A program made the translations under genes and the position numbers. The notes under the pieces were generated by a model. The model did not search any database. It had not been told where the DNA came from and saw nothing but the letters and a program-made list of their open reading frames with translations. This document shows, in pieces, positions 1-10,636 of a stretch of 64,000 bases of DNA. This DNA is from Schizochytrium sp. CCTCC M209059 (Eukaryota; Sar; Bigyra; Thraustochytrida; Thraustochytriidae), in the NCBI GenBank assembly GCA_000818945.1, contig KN805407.1:265582-329581 (forward strand), written 5' to 3'. Positions within the stretch are counted from its first letter, which is position 1. Every line of letters starts with the position of its first letter.

Positions 1-1
1 C

Positions 2-435
2 TGCGACGTGCAGTACTTCAACAAGGAGCGCCTTGTCACTTTCAATCCTTTCTTAACCAATAATCGGCGCTCGGAGGAGACTTCTCAGAGACACCGAGGA
101 TGAGGACGTGCACAATTTTGTTTGTGTGGCCACGAACTAATGCGGCGTTGGATCGCCAGCTCGCGGCGCAAGTGAAAATGGTAGCGTTTAGCAGCATCAA
201 ATCACAGAGGCGCGAAATCGCCGTGCAAGGGAACACCATCTCGATGCTGTACGAGATGCATTCGATGCAGATTGACAGAAGTCAGATTGTGTGAAAAAAC
301 GGGTAGAAAAAAAAAATGGGTTGAGCGAGAGAGTAAGAGAAGAGTTCCGAGGCGGCCCCGCTTGAAAGGGAGTCTGAAGAAATCAAGAAGCGTCTTGAAG
401 AGATTGAGGCGGACTTTCGCCCGAATCGCGGCTGA
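2..435 (+). pseudogene. Coding-like scraps at left edge, possibly a decayed gene or the last exons of a gene entering from the left
   Basis: Three short open stretches in different frames look protein-like. Bases 2-103 read CDVQYFNKERLVTFNPF and continue to a TGA. Frame 1 then gives a stretch ending MQIDRSQIV before a TGA at 292. Bases 337-435 read EEIKKRLEEIEADF, a charged amphipathic helix, ending in TGA at 433. No single frame runs through. Either short introns join them (CTCAG near 88 and GTAAG near 333 are possible splice sites) or indels have broken the gene. I do not recognise a family. Confidence 0.3.
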
Positions 436-547
436 AAAGACCATACTTCGCTAAGAGTCTACTGGGTTAATGTCGGACGCAAGGACTGGTGGAGAGCGCG
501 CAGTCGTCCTCGCAGGACGAGTAAGCGTTGTGATGGGGAATATTAAA

Positions 548-826
548 TCAAGAGCTCTTCAAAAGTAAGGCTGCATTCGGGGGTTTGCCGTCTAAGAGGT
601 ACTCTACAGGCCCAATCCCAGAGTAGAGGGTGCACTTCGTAGCATTCTCCCGTTTGAATCCAACACAATCAACTTCCATGTCGCAACTTGCTTTGCAGTA
701 GTCAAGAGGATCTGTAAGGATGTCGTGCACGATGCGCCGGTCCCAACGAGGCTGAAAAGTAGGCAGGAGCACATACTCGCACGTTTCACCGACGAGCTTC
801 AAAGCTGGCGCAGGCGTTGTCGGCTG
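548..826 (-). CDS. Possible terminal exon of a PAN/apple-like domain protein (partial)
   Basis: The minus-strand frame is open from an acceptor-like CTCACAG (ending about 827) to a stop at 548. It has no ATG at its head, so it would be a 3' exon rather than a whole gene. The peptide contains DYCKASCDMEVDCVGF followed by KCTLYSG, a cysteine spacing and aromatic pattern typical of PAN/apple modules, which mediate protein or carbohydrate binding in secreted and surface proteins. I could not place upstream exons. A broken remnant is equally possible given the scraps on its left. Confidence 0.35.
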   Translation of the reverse strand, partial: QPTTPAPALKLVGETCEYVLLPTFQPRWDRRIVHDILTDPLDYCKASCDMEVDCVGFKRENATKCTLYSGIGPVEYLLDGKPPNAALLLKSS

Positions 827-1110
827 TGAGTTTCATGACGGCATAGCGATCGCTGCGCTACTCCGAGAGGTGTAGAATTTTCTACTTGTGAATACGCCAA
901 GGCCGAAAGCTGTAACGTTAGTGAGGAACGCGATCTGTCCTGATGCGCATTTCGCTAGGTGATCTTGCCCGATTTGCAGCCTGCTTAAGCTTCAACATGC
1001 CACCACACTCTGCCTGTGCGGGGTCAAGCTTCTCGATGAAGCTGTGCGCGGAGTCGAGGCAAGGCCTCGTTTCTTGCTGCGCATCACGTTTCTGGCTTCG
1101 AGAGCATGCA

Positions 1111-1150
1111 AATTGCTTTCTTGATACGCAGATTGCTTTCTTGATACGCA
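1111..1150. repeat. 20-bp tandem duplication
   Basis: Two adjacent copies of ATTGCTTTCTTGATACGCA with one base differing at the head. A weaker third copy (TTTCTTGGTACGC) lies near 1169-1182. Confidence 0.7.
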
Positions 1151-2904
1151 TGCGGCCCACAATTCGTCCTCTTTCTTGGTACGCGCCTTGCCTCTGATTT
1201 CACAGTAGTACGTACACTATGCAAACATGTTGTGTAGCGCCATAGAACGCGAAGTTGCACGCAACTACAGGCGCAGCAAGATGGATTCTTGTTGCTCGGC
1301 AGCGCGTTCCTTTTCTTCTTTCTAGCAGCGGTGCTTTGGAGCGCTTCCACTGTGGAAATGGACCGTGGTGGGAATATTTCCTGTGCTCTAGCACATTTCT
1401 GTACGAATCCTCCCGCTAGCTAGCCAATTCGCGCCGAGAGCGTGGAGCCTCCTTGAGCCCTTAGCTCAGGCGGACTCGCAGTTAAGGTCGACGCCAAAAG
1501 ACCCGTTCAGATTTTACCTCGCCAACAATGCTCACTCGCTCCCTTAGTCGGTCGGTCGGTCTGGCCCGGCCCGAAGCCGACGGCGCGCGGAGATGGTTGA
1601 GGGGCCGCGGGAGAGGAGGTGTGGTGAATCTAGGACTCCGAGGCTCAAGAATGCTGTTGCGCCATTGCTACGTTTATTCACCAAATCCATTGCGAAACTG
1701 CGAGCATCCGCCAGTCCATCTGGCTGATCAATGAACTCTTTCACCCATCATGAAAGTTTTTCTCTCTCTTATACACTACGTCTGAGGCCTGCCTACCTGC
1801 TTGCTAGGTTGTTGGCTAGCTAGCTCTTGCTTGCGTTGCTTTGCTTTTGCTTTTACTTTTGCTTGCTTTTACTTTTGCTTGAAGTCAAGTTGCTTGCTTG
1901 CTTGCTTGCTTGTGCCAACCGGAAATGAACACTAGAAGCACAAACCGCAATGAGTGCCTCAAAAAAGCCTCGTACATAATCGTGAGGAATCCGGTGGGAG
2001 GGTTATTCGTAGCGGTGTGAGAGGGCCTGTGTGCGAGCGGCCTCCCCGCCGCCTGCCTGGTCGAATGAACGCATCGCAGAGTGGATTTCGTTGACGCCTC
2101 CTGTGTCTCCAGTTGACTCTGAGCGGCCGCCTCTTTTCGTCCTCAACGTCTCCCTGGTCTATAGTTTCCCCGAGACACCTTCCGCACCCCCTTTCATCGT
2201 GCTCGCGCTTGAACCCGCCCTTCTGCAAAGGGGGTCACCGAGGGAGCTTGGCTAGCCGACTTGGTGGATTTCGCCGACGTAACCACCGCCGGCGCGGCGC
2301 CAGTGCAACGCTTCGGGCGGCAAGTGGTGCGAACGGATAAAGTCCACTTGCGCCGCGGCGCGCAAGTGCGGCAAAGCGGGGGCTGGCTGTTCGGGTCCAC
2401 GCAAGGACGCAGCCAAATAAATTCAAATCGGCAGATCTCCAGCGAGCGCCCTGAGCGAGCGAGCGCCGACCGACCGACCGACCGGAGCGACGCAGGCAAG
2501 CCAGGCAAGCCAGGCGGGGCAGGCAGGCAGAGCGCGACGCACGCCGCGCCCGCGCCGCCGCCGCTGCCGCCCCTCCCCGCGCGCGCCGCCGCTGCGCTCT
2601 GCTGCCCCTTATCCGTCCATCCATCGCCGCGCTCTGCGTGCACGCACGCAGGGGCGATAGGTGAAAGGGAAAACCGCCCGGAGGAGGCGCAGAAAGGAGA
2701 AGGAGAAGGAGCAGGAGAAGGTCGTTGACCGGGCGACGACGACGCGTCGAGCGGCGGGCCCCTGAGGCGCGGCGGAAGGCGCAGTGTACGTGGCGCTTGC
2801 CCCCTTTCCCGCCTCCTGTCTCGTCTTGTCTCCGTCTCGAGCGAACGTACGAACGTACGAACGAACGTGTGTGTGTGTGTGCCTGGAGGCGATAAGCAAG
2901 GAGC

Positions 2905-3083
<179 letters not shown>

Positions 3084-3188
3084 CTGCCTGCCCCGCCTGC
3101 CTGCTCGCCGCGTGAGGCTGGCTGGTCGGCCGGCCGATTGGCAGAGCACGCACGCGCGTAAGCGAGCAAGCAAGCAGCGTAGAGCACG

Positions 3189-4703
3189 ATGGAGGAGGAC
3201 GATGACTGGAAGTTCAGCCAATGCTTTGGCGAGAAAACGGCGCTCGAGGACCTAAACGAGGCCGACATTATCTCCGCCGTAGAGTTTGACCAATCCGGCG
3301 CCTTTCTTGCGACAGGTGACAAGGGCGGTCGCGTTGTCGTCTTCGAACTCGACGGCCACAATGCCGTGCAAGGCATCGCGGCCGCAACAAGCAAAAAGAG
3401 GCGCCCCTTGAAAGCCCCACTGGAATTCCGCTTCCAGAGCGAATTCCAAAGCCACGAACCGGAGTTCGACTACCTCAAATCATTAGAGATCGAGGAAAAG
3501 ATCAACCGGATTCGCTGGTGCAGGCCGGCGAACAATGCCCTATTTCTGCTATCAACCAATGACAAGACCATCAAGCTCTGGAAGGTCCACGAGAAGACCA
3601 TCAAGACCGTGTGCAACCTCAACGTGGACGAAGACACAAAGGCCGCCACCGCGGCGGCGCGCCGCGCCCGCGTCGTCAGTGGCAGCGGCGCCCACGCGAA
3701 GCAGCCTCTGCAGGCGCGCGGCCCCCACGAGGATGAAATGATGGACATTGTCGAAGAAAGCGGCAAGGAGCCGGACGTGCCCCTGTTCCAGCGTCGTCAG
3801 GTCCCGCGGCTTGTGGTGCCCAAACTAAAGTACGCCTCGCGGTGTATGAGCTCCACGGCGCGACGCGTGTACTCGAATGCGCATGCGTACCACATCAACT
3901 CCGTTTCTGTAAACAGCGATGGCGCCACCTTCATCTCTGCCGACGATTTGCGCATTAATTATTGGAACCTCGATCTCAATGACCAATCGTACAATATAGT
4001 GGACATCAAACCTGAAAATATGGAGGAGCTGGCCGAGGTCATCACGGCAGCCGAGTTCCACCCAACGCAGTGCAACCTCTTCATGTATAGCAGCAGCCGA
4101 GGCAGCATCCGTTTGGGCGATATGCGCGCGCGCGCGCTCTGCGACATTCAGGCCAAGACCTTCGAGGAGCCCGAGGTCCCCGGAAACAAGTCCTTCTTCT
4201 CTGAGATCATTGCTTCCCTCTCCGACATCAAGTTTACCAACGATGGCCGGTACATCATCTCGCGCGACTACCTTACCGTAAAGGTTTGGGATGTTAACAT
4301 GGAGAACAAGCCCGTCAAGACGATCCCCATTCACGACCAGCTCCGCTCTCAGCTCTCTGAGCTGTACGAGAGCGAGTGCATCTTTGACAAGTTCGAGGTG
4401 GCCGTTTCTCCGGACGGCAATGGTTTCGCCACGGGCTCGTACTCTTCGCAGTTCCACATTCTCGACCGAAGCGGCAAGTCGAGTCTTTGCATTGAGGCGG
4501 GCAAGATGCCGCCCAAACAGGCCATGTCCTTTCGTTCGCAGGGGATCGATTTTAGTCCTGCAATGGAGGTTTGTTCCGAATCAATCGATAAGCCCGACGG
4601 CGCGATGGACTATAACCGCAAGGCCATGCACATGTCATGGCACCCTCAGGTTCCTTTGCTCGCCGTCGCGGGCCTCAACAACCTATTCATCTACTCGCGA
4701 TAG
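3189..4703 (+). CDS. PPP2R2: Protein phosphatase 2A regulatory subunit B55 (PR55 family)
   Basis: 504 aa WD40 beta-propeller, somewhat longer than the usual 440-450. It begins DDWKFSQCFGEK and carries both PR55 signatures: EFDYLKSLEIEEKINRIRW at about 95-113 and NAHAYHINSVSVNSD at about 235-249. Further blades read FISADDLRINYWNL, FHPTQCNLFMYSSSRG and YLTVKVWDV. The extra length comes mainly from an insert at about 150-195 that is rich in Ala, Arg and acidic residues, between two propeller blades. B55 recruits substrates to the PP2A scaffold and catalytic subunits and controls mitotic exit and other dephosphorylation. The ATG follows the microsatellite flank, has a purine at -3 and G at +4, and the frame is uninterrupted, so the gene appears intronless. 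Confidence 0.96.
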   Translation: MEEDDDWKFSQCFGEKTALEDLNEADIISAVEFDQSGAFLATGDKGGRVVVFELDGHNAVQGIAAATSKKRRPLKAPLEFRFQSEFQSHEPEFDYLKSLEIEEKINRIRWCRPANNALFLLSTNDKTIKLWKVHEKTIKTVCNLNVDEDTKAATAAARRARVVSGSGAHAKQPLQARGPHEDEMMDIVEESGKEPDVPLFQRRQVPRLVVPKLKYASRCMSSTARRVYSNAHAYHINSVSVNSDGATFISADDLRINYWNLDLNDQSYNIVDIKPENMEELAEVITAAEFHPTQCNLFMYSSSRGSIRLGDMRARALCDIQAKTFEEPEVPGNKSFFSEIIASLSDIKFTNDGRYIISRDYLTVKVWDVNMENKPVKTIPIHDQLRSQLSELYESECIFDKFEVAVSPDGNGFATGSYSSQFHILDRSGKSSLCIEAGKMPPKQAMSFRSQGIDFSPAMEVCSESIDKPDGAMDYNRKAMHMSWHPQVPLLAVAGLNNLFIYSR

Positions 4704-5393
4704 ATGCTGTAATGATGTCTTGCATCCAGGGATACTTGCGCGCAACGCCTACTCGGGTCTCGTGAGTTAATATCGGAGTGTGGCGAGTCGATCGCCCGCA
4801 TTGCCTTGCGTCAGTCGCAAGCAATCAAGCGAGCAAGCGAAGGGCTCACGGCGTCACGGGTGGATTAAATCTTCTAAAGAACATTTGCCATTCGGACTCA
4901 GAAGAATTAGACAATGTTTACAGCGTGTACGCGGGCAAGCTTTACAAAGGAGGCCAGCGCCATGACGCGCTCCTCTTTTGCGGCAAGGGAAACGACTCAT
5001 CTTTCAAAATTGTATTGTGCAAACAAACAAAACAAAACAAAGCAAACACACAAATTATACAAAAGACCAAGAAGTCAATCTGTCTGGTGCTCTCGTTTCT
5101 CTAATTTGTCTTGCTTTCACTTTCACTTTCAGCTCATGAAAACTGCGTGCCTGCCTTACCATGCGCCGCACAAGAGAAAGTGCCATGCTTTGCAAGATAC
5201 AAACTGTGTTTCGACTTTGTCGAATCGTCCGAGTTTGTCATCGAAAAGCACAATATAGGCTCCTCACCCCTTCTTATTTCCTTGGCAATTCTACCTTTAT
5301 ACGTAAAGTATCGAGTCTTCATTTTTATCTCCCATTCTGACAAACTTTGCAAATACAAAAAAGAAGTAAAATTTGGTGTAGCTTTCGCGAGGC
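4704..5393. other. Intergenic region between two convergent genes
   Basis: Shared 3' flank of the B55 gene and the minus-strand membrane-protein gene. It is AT-richer than the coding DNA, with A-rich stretches near 5025-5075. I see no gene or RNA here. Confidence 0.6.
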
Positions 5394-6149
5394 CTAGATG
5401 CCATCGTCAAAGGCAGCCTTGCCTCGTGGCACATAGGTCTCGTCCAGACCATCTCGAGCAAGCCCACCTCCAGCGCCAGGGCGCAAAAAGATCTGATTGA
5501 CTGCTCCCACAAGTGCGCACGCGAGAGCACCCACGGGAAGCGTGTAGTGAAAGTCTTGAGCCGTGCGTGCATTTTCTTTTGATATGTCGTCCTCGACATC
5601 CAAAGTGCCAAAGACTACGCCAAAAAAGAGCCCCAAAAGAACGGCAACAACCAGAACGACTGCAATCTGCACCGGCGTCGAAACAAGCGGTTGCCAAAGA
5701 CGCCGACCCCTGGACAACTTGGCCACGCAGTACTGTCCTGAAAAGTTAAACAGGTCCATGATCGAAAAAGTAAGCGCGAACCAGAGCGCTACGCCCAGAA
5801 GCATGTACATGGGCACCTTGATTCCGGCGGAAATGCCCTTGAACCAATTTTTTTCCAGCATGAAGCAGAAAAGCCCCGCCACGACGACCAGGCATGCAAA
5901 GATCATGACAAAGTACGTTGACATCGTCTTTTTGGCACCAGAGTGGCCAGCGTCCCCTTGCCAACTCAGCGCGTTGACGCGATACAGAATGAGGGTTCCC
6001 ATGAAGATAAGGGAGCATCCAAAGATGGCGGAAAACAGGCCGTTCGTGCTAATCTCTAGCATGGCGTGGTTGACAAGCACCGACACGCACGTCCCAAGCA
6101 CTGCGCCGCCCATTGCTCCGGCCAAGCCTTGACCCACGCGGTGTGCCAT
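5394..6149 (-). CDS. Multi-pass membrane protein, about six TM segments, family unknown
   Basis: 251 aa, starting at the ATG at 6149 (MAHRVGQGLAG). The frame extends upstream only through non-ATG codons. Hydrophobic segments lie at about residues 7-27, 35-54, 77-98, 107-129, 150-174 and 198-217, consistent with six membrane helices. The C-terminal tail is hydrophilic and ends in acidic residues (AAFDDGI). Loops carry basic stretches such as SRGRRLW. I see no catalytic or transport motif. It is divergent from the ZNHIT3-like gene, with about 800 bp of shared upstream DNA. Coding is supported by the uninterrupted frame and the regular helix spacing. Confidence 0.7.
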   Translation of the reverse strand: MAHRVGQGLAGAMGGAVLGTCVSVLVNHAMLEISTNGLFSAIFGCSLIFMGTLILYRVNALSWQGDAGHSGAKKTMSTYFVMIFACLVVVAGLFCFMLEKNWFKGISAGIKVPMYMLLGVALWFALTFSIMDLFNFSGQYCVAKLSRGRRLWQPLVSTPVQIAVVLVVAVLLGLFFGVVFGTLDVEDDISKENARTAQDFHYTLPVGALACALVGAVNQIFLRPGAGGGLARDGLDETYVPRGKAAFDDGI

Positions 6150-6953
6150 TGTGTTAAAATTAAAATCCAAGGAGCACTTGTGACTTTCCAAGAGAAAGAG
6201 AAGCTAGACTTGTCGAAACCACTGTACCCCGCTTTGCTTTACGTCTACGCAGTCCTGATCTTCGACCTGAGAGCTGCTTCGTCCCTCACGCTTGCTCCTT
6301 TTCTGCAGCCGCGAAGAAATAGCCTCGTTTTCTCTGGCACTTTGAGCGACTGGGCTCGGCCACGCTCTGCAGCGCTGCGCGATCTGATCCCTTGCTCTTC
6401 CTTCCACTCGACTTCTTTCTCCGCCCGCAGAGTACACGCGCACTGCAGTTCGCCAGAGTACGCGCCGGCGAGCAAGCGCAGGACACCGTATCTCGCTCTC
6501 GCGCGCTCTCTCTCTCTGTGTTTCTCTCTTCTTGCGGCGAGCGTGCGTGCCGGCACGACTTGTGGGTCTGTCTACGTGGCCTCTTTTCTCCGCCAAGACC
6601 ATGCCAGCTAGCAGGCCTAGGCCTAGCTAGGCCTAGTACGTATTTTCTCTTCACTCCATAAAAGCAATCCCACGTCCCAAGCGCGCGCGTCCTCACGAAG
6701 CCGCAGAGCCGATAGAATTCTTGAAGAAAGGAAGGAAAACGTGGTCGCTGCTGCAGCGCGTCGCCTCGCGATCGAGCTGATGGATGATCGTCCCGATCGA
6801 ACTTGCTCGCCTCGCCCCGCCTCCAGTCGAACTGGACGCTGGAGACGGGGACTATTAAAAGGGACGGCTTTTGGCTTTGGCTTGGGAGCAAAGCCACAAG
6901 CAATAACAATACCAAGAACAACAACCGCGACCACGAACGAAAAGAAGGCTGCT
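6150..6953. promoter_or_regulatory. Divergent promoter region
   Basis: Lies between the start codons of the minus-strand membrane protein and the plus-strand ZNHIT3-like protein. A palindromic CTAGGCCTAGGCCTAG cluster sits near 6615-6638, and CT-rich tracts occur near 6500-6530. Open frames here are non-ATG or low-complexity. Confidence 0.5.
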
Positions 6954-7376
6954 ATGGTGACCTTTGACGTGCAGCCCGCGTGCGGCCCGGCGCTCTGGGG
7001 AGGCGTAGAGGTCGTTGTGGACGACGACGACATCAGCGCTGCAGAGGCCCGCACAGCGGTGCGAGACGTGTGTGGCCTGCAAGTTCGTGTCGCCGAGGCT
7101 GCCAATGCCTGGCTGCGCGAAAGCCAGGCCAACGGAGGGCAAGAGGGCAGCCAGGCGGAGCAAGCAGAGGACAGCGACGCAAGAGACGCGCAAAAGCAAT
7201 TGCTTGCAATCGCCGTAGCCACCGCTTTTCCGGCAATCGCCTTTCCCAATGAACGAGCCAGGAAGCGGGTGGACCCCAGCGAGCTCAAGAAAGTCTGGGA
7301 GGCTAGTCTAGAACACGACAAGAGCGCAGGCGTCGCGCTCGCAGACGAAGTAGACACAGCCGCTGACTCATGCGCG

Positions 7377-7408
<32 letters not shown>

Positions 7409-8313
7409 AACCCCGAACAATTTACCAAGTGGCGAACACTCTGTAGAAACGGAGGGGAGCGACGTCAGGGACCCGCACGTGGAATCAAAACTTGCGCCAG
7501 GCTCAGACCGCAAAGAGACCGAGCTGGTTGCAAATCCGCTCGCAAATGCCGAGCTCTGGTTCTGTAAAAAACCCTTCCAATCCGAAAAGCCGCTCAAGAC
7601 ACAGGTGTCGATCTCGTCTAAGACCAAACTTCGCGTCTATCTTGCGCCGGGAGATCGATTCGATGCCTGCTCTGATGATGCAGAGGCGCTCAGAAAAGCT
7701 GCCTCGCCTCTTCGCGAAATTCTCGACCAGGTGCGACCGGAAGTCTGGGCTCACGCCCTCAAGAGTTCAGGAGAAGCGTCTGTGGCAAAGACGCAAAATT
7801 CTGTGGGATCGCCAGCATCGCGCAAGCGACCCCGCGAAGCCATCGACCTTTCATTTATGAATGGGCGCTCTCTGGACGCGGCCGTCGACAAGTTGTGCGA
7901 CGACATGGGTTTCCGTCTCAAGAGTGACGTCCTCGCGCGCCTCGACAATGACGCACAGGTGCAGAACTACATGCGTGATCCACGCCTCGTTGGCATTCTT
8001 GTCGACATTGAAAAGGCAACAAACAAGATGAAGGCTTTGGAGGATGCAATGGACCGCGATGCCAGCTTTGCACGATTTGTTGATCTGATGCTTACAGGTG
8101 TTGGCGCGCAGCGAATCGTGGCGCACCGCGACGGCCCAAGCACGATCGAATCGAGTCTTGAAGAGGTCATCGAGACAACCAGACCTTCATTTTTGCTAGC
8201 AGGTCGCTCCGACGGCAAAGCGAATGGTACCGCTTCATCTGCTGCCGCTAACGATGCTCAACATCCCAGTGCGAACAGCGACAACGATGACGACAACGAC
8301 GATCACAACGATG

Positions 8314-8353
<40 letters not shown>

Positions 8354-8522
8354 TGGTCAGGGAGACAAAAAGGAAGAATTGGAGAATACCACAAACAAAC
8401 GGCAAAAGACATCCGATCAAGATCCCATCACGAAGCAAGAGGAGGCGAAGATATCCACGGATGAGGCGAAGCCCAAGCTTGAAGTCATTGAAACGGATGG
8501 TATAGCAGAAGCCTCAACTTGA
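6954..8522 (+). CDS. Protein with ZNHIT3/Hit1-like C-terminal domain, otherwise low complexity
   Basis: 522 aa from the ATG at 6954 (MVTFDVQPACG, context GCTATGG). An in-frame ATG at 6780 would add 58 residues of non-conserved sequence. Residues about 320-385 (AQVQNYMRDPRLVGILVDIE and on to FARFVDLMLTGVG) resemble the C-terminal domain of ZNHIT3/Hit1, a box C/D snoRNP assembly factor that pairs with NUFIP/Rsa1. The zinc-binding HIT finger expected at the N-terminus is not seen. Instead there is an acidic stretch, a poly-Ala run at about 143-152 encoded by GCT repeats, and a C-terminal Asp/Asn repeat (GACAAC)n at about 8279-8352. KRPREAIDLSF at about 288-298 could be a nuclear signal. The family call rests on one short domain and is tentative. 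Confidence 0.5.
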
Positions 8523-8737
8523 GCGTGCGTGAGGGGCCAGACCAAGCGCTCTTCGTACTTTTGATGGGCAATTGATACCGACGGCAAGGGCAAAAATGCA
8601 TTTCAGCTTATTCTTTGTCTGCCGAAGCCATAATGAACGAGTTCGCGTGTATTTCTCCTGAATCAAAAGAAAAAAAATTAAGGGGGGGGGGGCTGGCTGT
8701 CACAACATAGAACACATATTGATACTTGTATCGAAAA

Positions 8738-10636
8738 TCAGTCGCTGTCTAGAATGACCTTGAGATTCGTCAACTTCTCCTGAGTGGCTTGTAGAATACG
8801 TTTACTTTGTGGACCAAGAGAATTATTTGCAAGAACAAACTTGCAAAGTGCCGAGCTTGTATTGGCCTCGAGGCCACGAACGAGACTGGCAACGTGATTG
8901 TCGCTGAGTGAGGCACACGCGAGGCTGTCATTCAGAGTGCAAAGTTAGTTTGTGAGCCAGGCCTGTTCGGACGGGAAAAAGAGACGTCTTGTCTCAGAGG
9001 ACATGCATTGATTCACACCTACATGAGTTGCTGTAAATGTGTGTTGAGACGAAGCAAATCCTCGAGGGCCTTAGTGCCAGCCTCCCCGCAAGGATTGCCG
9101 GATAAGCTGCGCGTCAGCAACAAAGCAAGAAAACAAGTGTAAGGTCAGTCGGACTTTCTTGTGCAGCCTCATGAGCGAGAAACATTGTGCAAAGACACTT
9201 ACTCGAGCTCTATGAGAGACGTATTTGACCAGAGGGCTTCTGCAATTTGCCGCAGACCCTCACTTCCCAAACGTGTAAAGGGGAGACTGTGAGGCGTTGG
9301 CGTCGGTCGCATGTTAGTCTGCAACTGAAAGATGGGTCATGTGCCGACGCGAAACGTACATGAGGCATTCCAATGATGAATTTTTCTCCAAGGCAGCGGC
9401 GAGTGCGCTTGCTCCCGTCACGGCGATTGCGTTATATCCAAGGCTGCACGCATGAACACATTCGCCAATGCGTCAGTCTCTTTCTCTCGTCAACAAGTGT
9501 TCCTGCAATTTCTCGCGACTGAAGCTTACTTGAGATGCAAAAGTTGCTGATTGGTTTGAATCACCGCAGCGATCGCCTGTGCGCCGCCGGAGCCCAATGA
9601 AGTGTTCTGAAGACTAGTACCACACGAGAAGCAGTGTCAGCCTCTTTCGTTATTGTGCGCATGCATGTGCGATAGTCATTTGTAACGTACTTGAGAGTCG
9701 TCAGCGTTCCGCTCTTGTTTATTGCGTCAGATATTGCTCTCACCCCACGAGGGCCAATGACGTTGTTTGAAAGATTGAGATCCACAAGTGGGGCATCCTC
9801 CAACATTTTTGCAATAGCAGTCATGTCGGCAATTTCAATGCCGTTAAAGCCGAGATCGAGCTTTGTCAGCGACGATTGGCCGACGACGGTAGCGATGGTG
9901 CGAAGGCTCCTGCTCCCGATATTATTGTTTTGAAGGCTGAGATGTTTGTTTGAGTTTCAGTCAGACAGTGGAGAGACATTTCCAGAAAAGCGCTGCGAAC
10001 AACGTACCTCAAGCTTTCGAGGCTGCGATTTGCCTCGAGTGCTTTGGCGATTTTTTCGCTGCCTACGGGACCAATATTGTTCCAGCTCAGGCTTTTATTT
10101 GCGCCGCGTACAACAAAGAAAAAGTTAGACTACACTCGCAGCTCGTCCTGCCTGGTCCTGCTGGAAGACGGCGGGAGAAGAGAGAGAAGAATAAACATCG
10201 GGAGGAACCAAGGAAAAGAACTTACTCGAGAAATTTCAGAGCGCAAGCGGGGTTTTTGATTGCCGCGGCAAAATGTTTGGCACCTTCGGCCCCGATGTTG
10301 TTATTGCTGACGCTGTTTTGCGCAACATAGACATAGAAGTAAGTGTATTGCAAAGACATGGTCGCTGCGCGTATGCCAAACTATCTGAGTGCGTCAAGAT
10401 AAGCACCCGGACCGAACGTACTTGAGCGCGATAAGCGTGTCATTTTGCAAGAGCATGTCTGAGAGCATTTTGGCCCCCTCAGGCCCCAGTGCATTGTCGT
10501 GAAGATCAAGCGCCCGCAACGTCCTATTGGTCTCGAGCTCCGCCGTCAGGAGGCGCAAGTTGATCTCCCTGAGGCAGCGCCCCTCCAGCGAGAGCTCCTC
10601 GGCGCCGGCCCGCACGCTCGCCAGCGCGCGCTGCAT
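8738..10636 (-). CDS. Leucine-rich repeat (RNI/NLRC3-like) protein, nine exons
   Basis: I assembled nine exons: 10636-10422, 10312-10226, 10091-10008, 9936-9691, 9613-9530, 9443-9360, 9286-9203, 9106-9023 and 8924-8738. They total 1155 nt, giving 384 aa and a TGA. All eight introns (71-134 nt) are GT-AG with GTACG, GTAAG or GTAGG donors, and all are in phase 2. Each 84-87-nt exon encodes one 28-29-residue repeat of the ribonuclease-inhibitor type, with cores such as LDLHDNALGPEGAKMLS, LSWNNIGPVGSEKIAKAL and LSNNVIGPRGVRAISDAI. Exon 4 (246 nt) holds three repeats. The protein is essentially all LRR, with no visible NACHT, kinase or TM domain, so it is probably an intracellular protein-interaction scaffold. 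It is convergent with the ZNHIT3-like gene. Exon boundaries are inferred from frame and repeat continuity. Confidence 0.85.
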
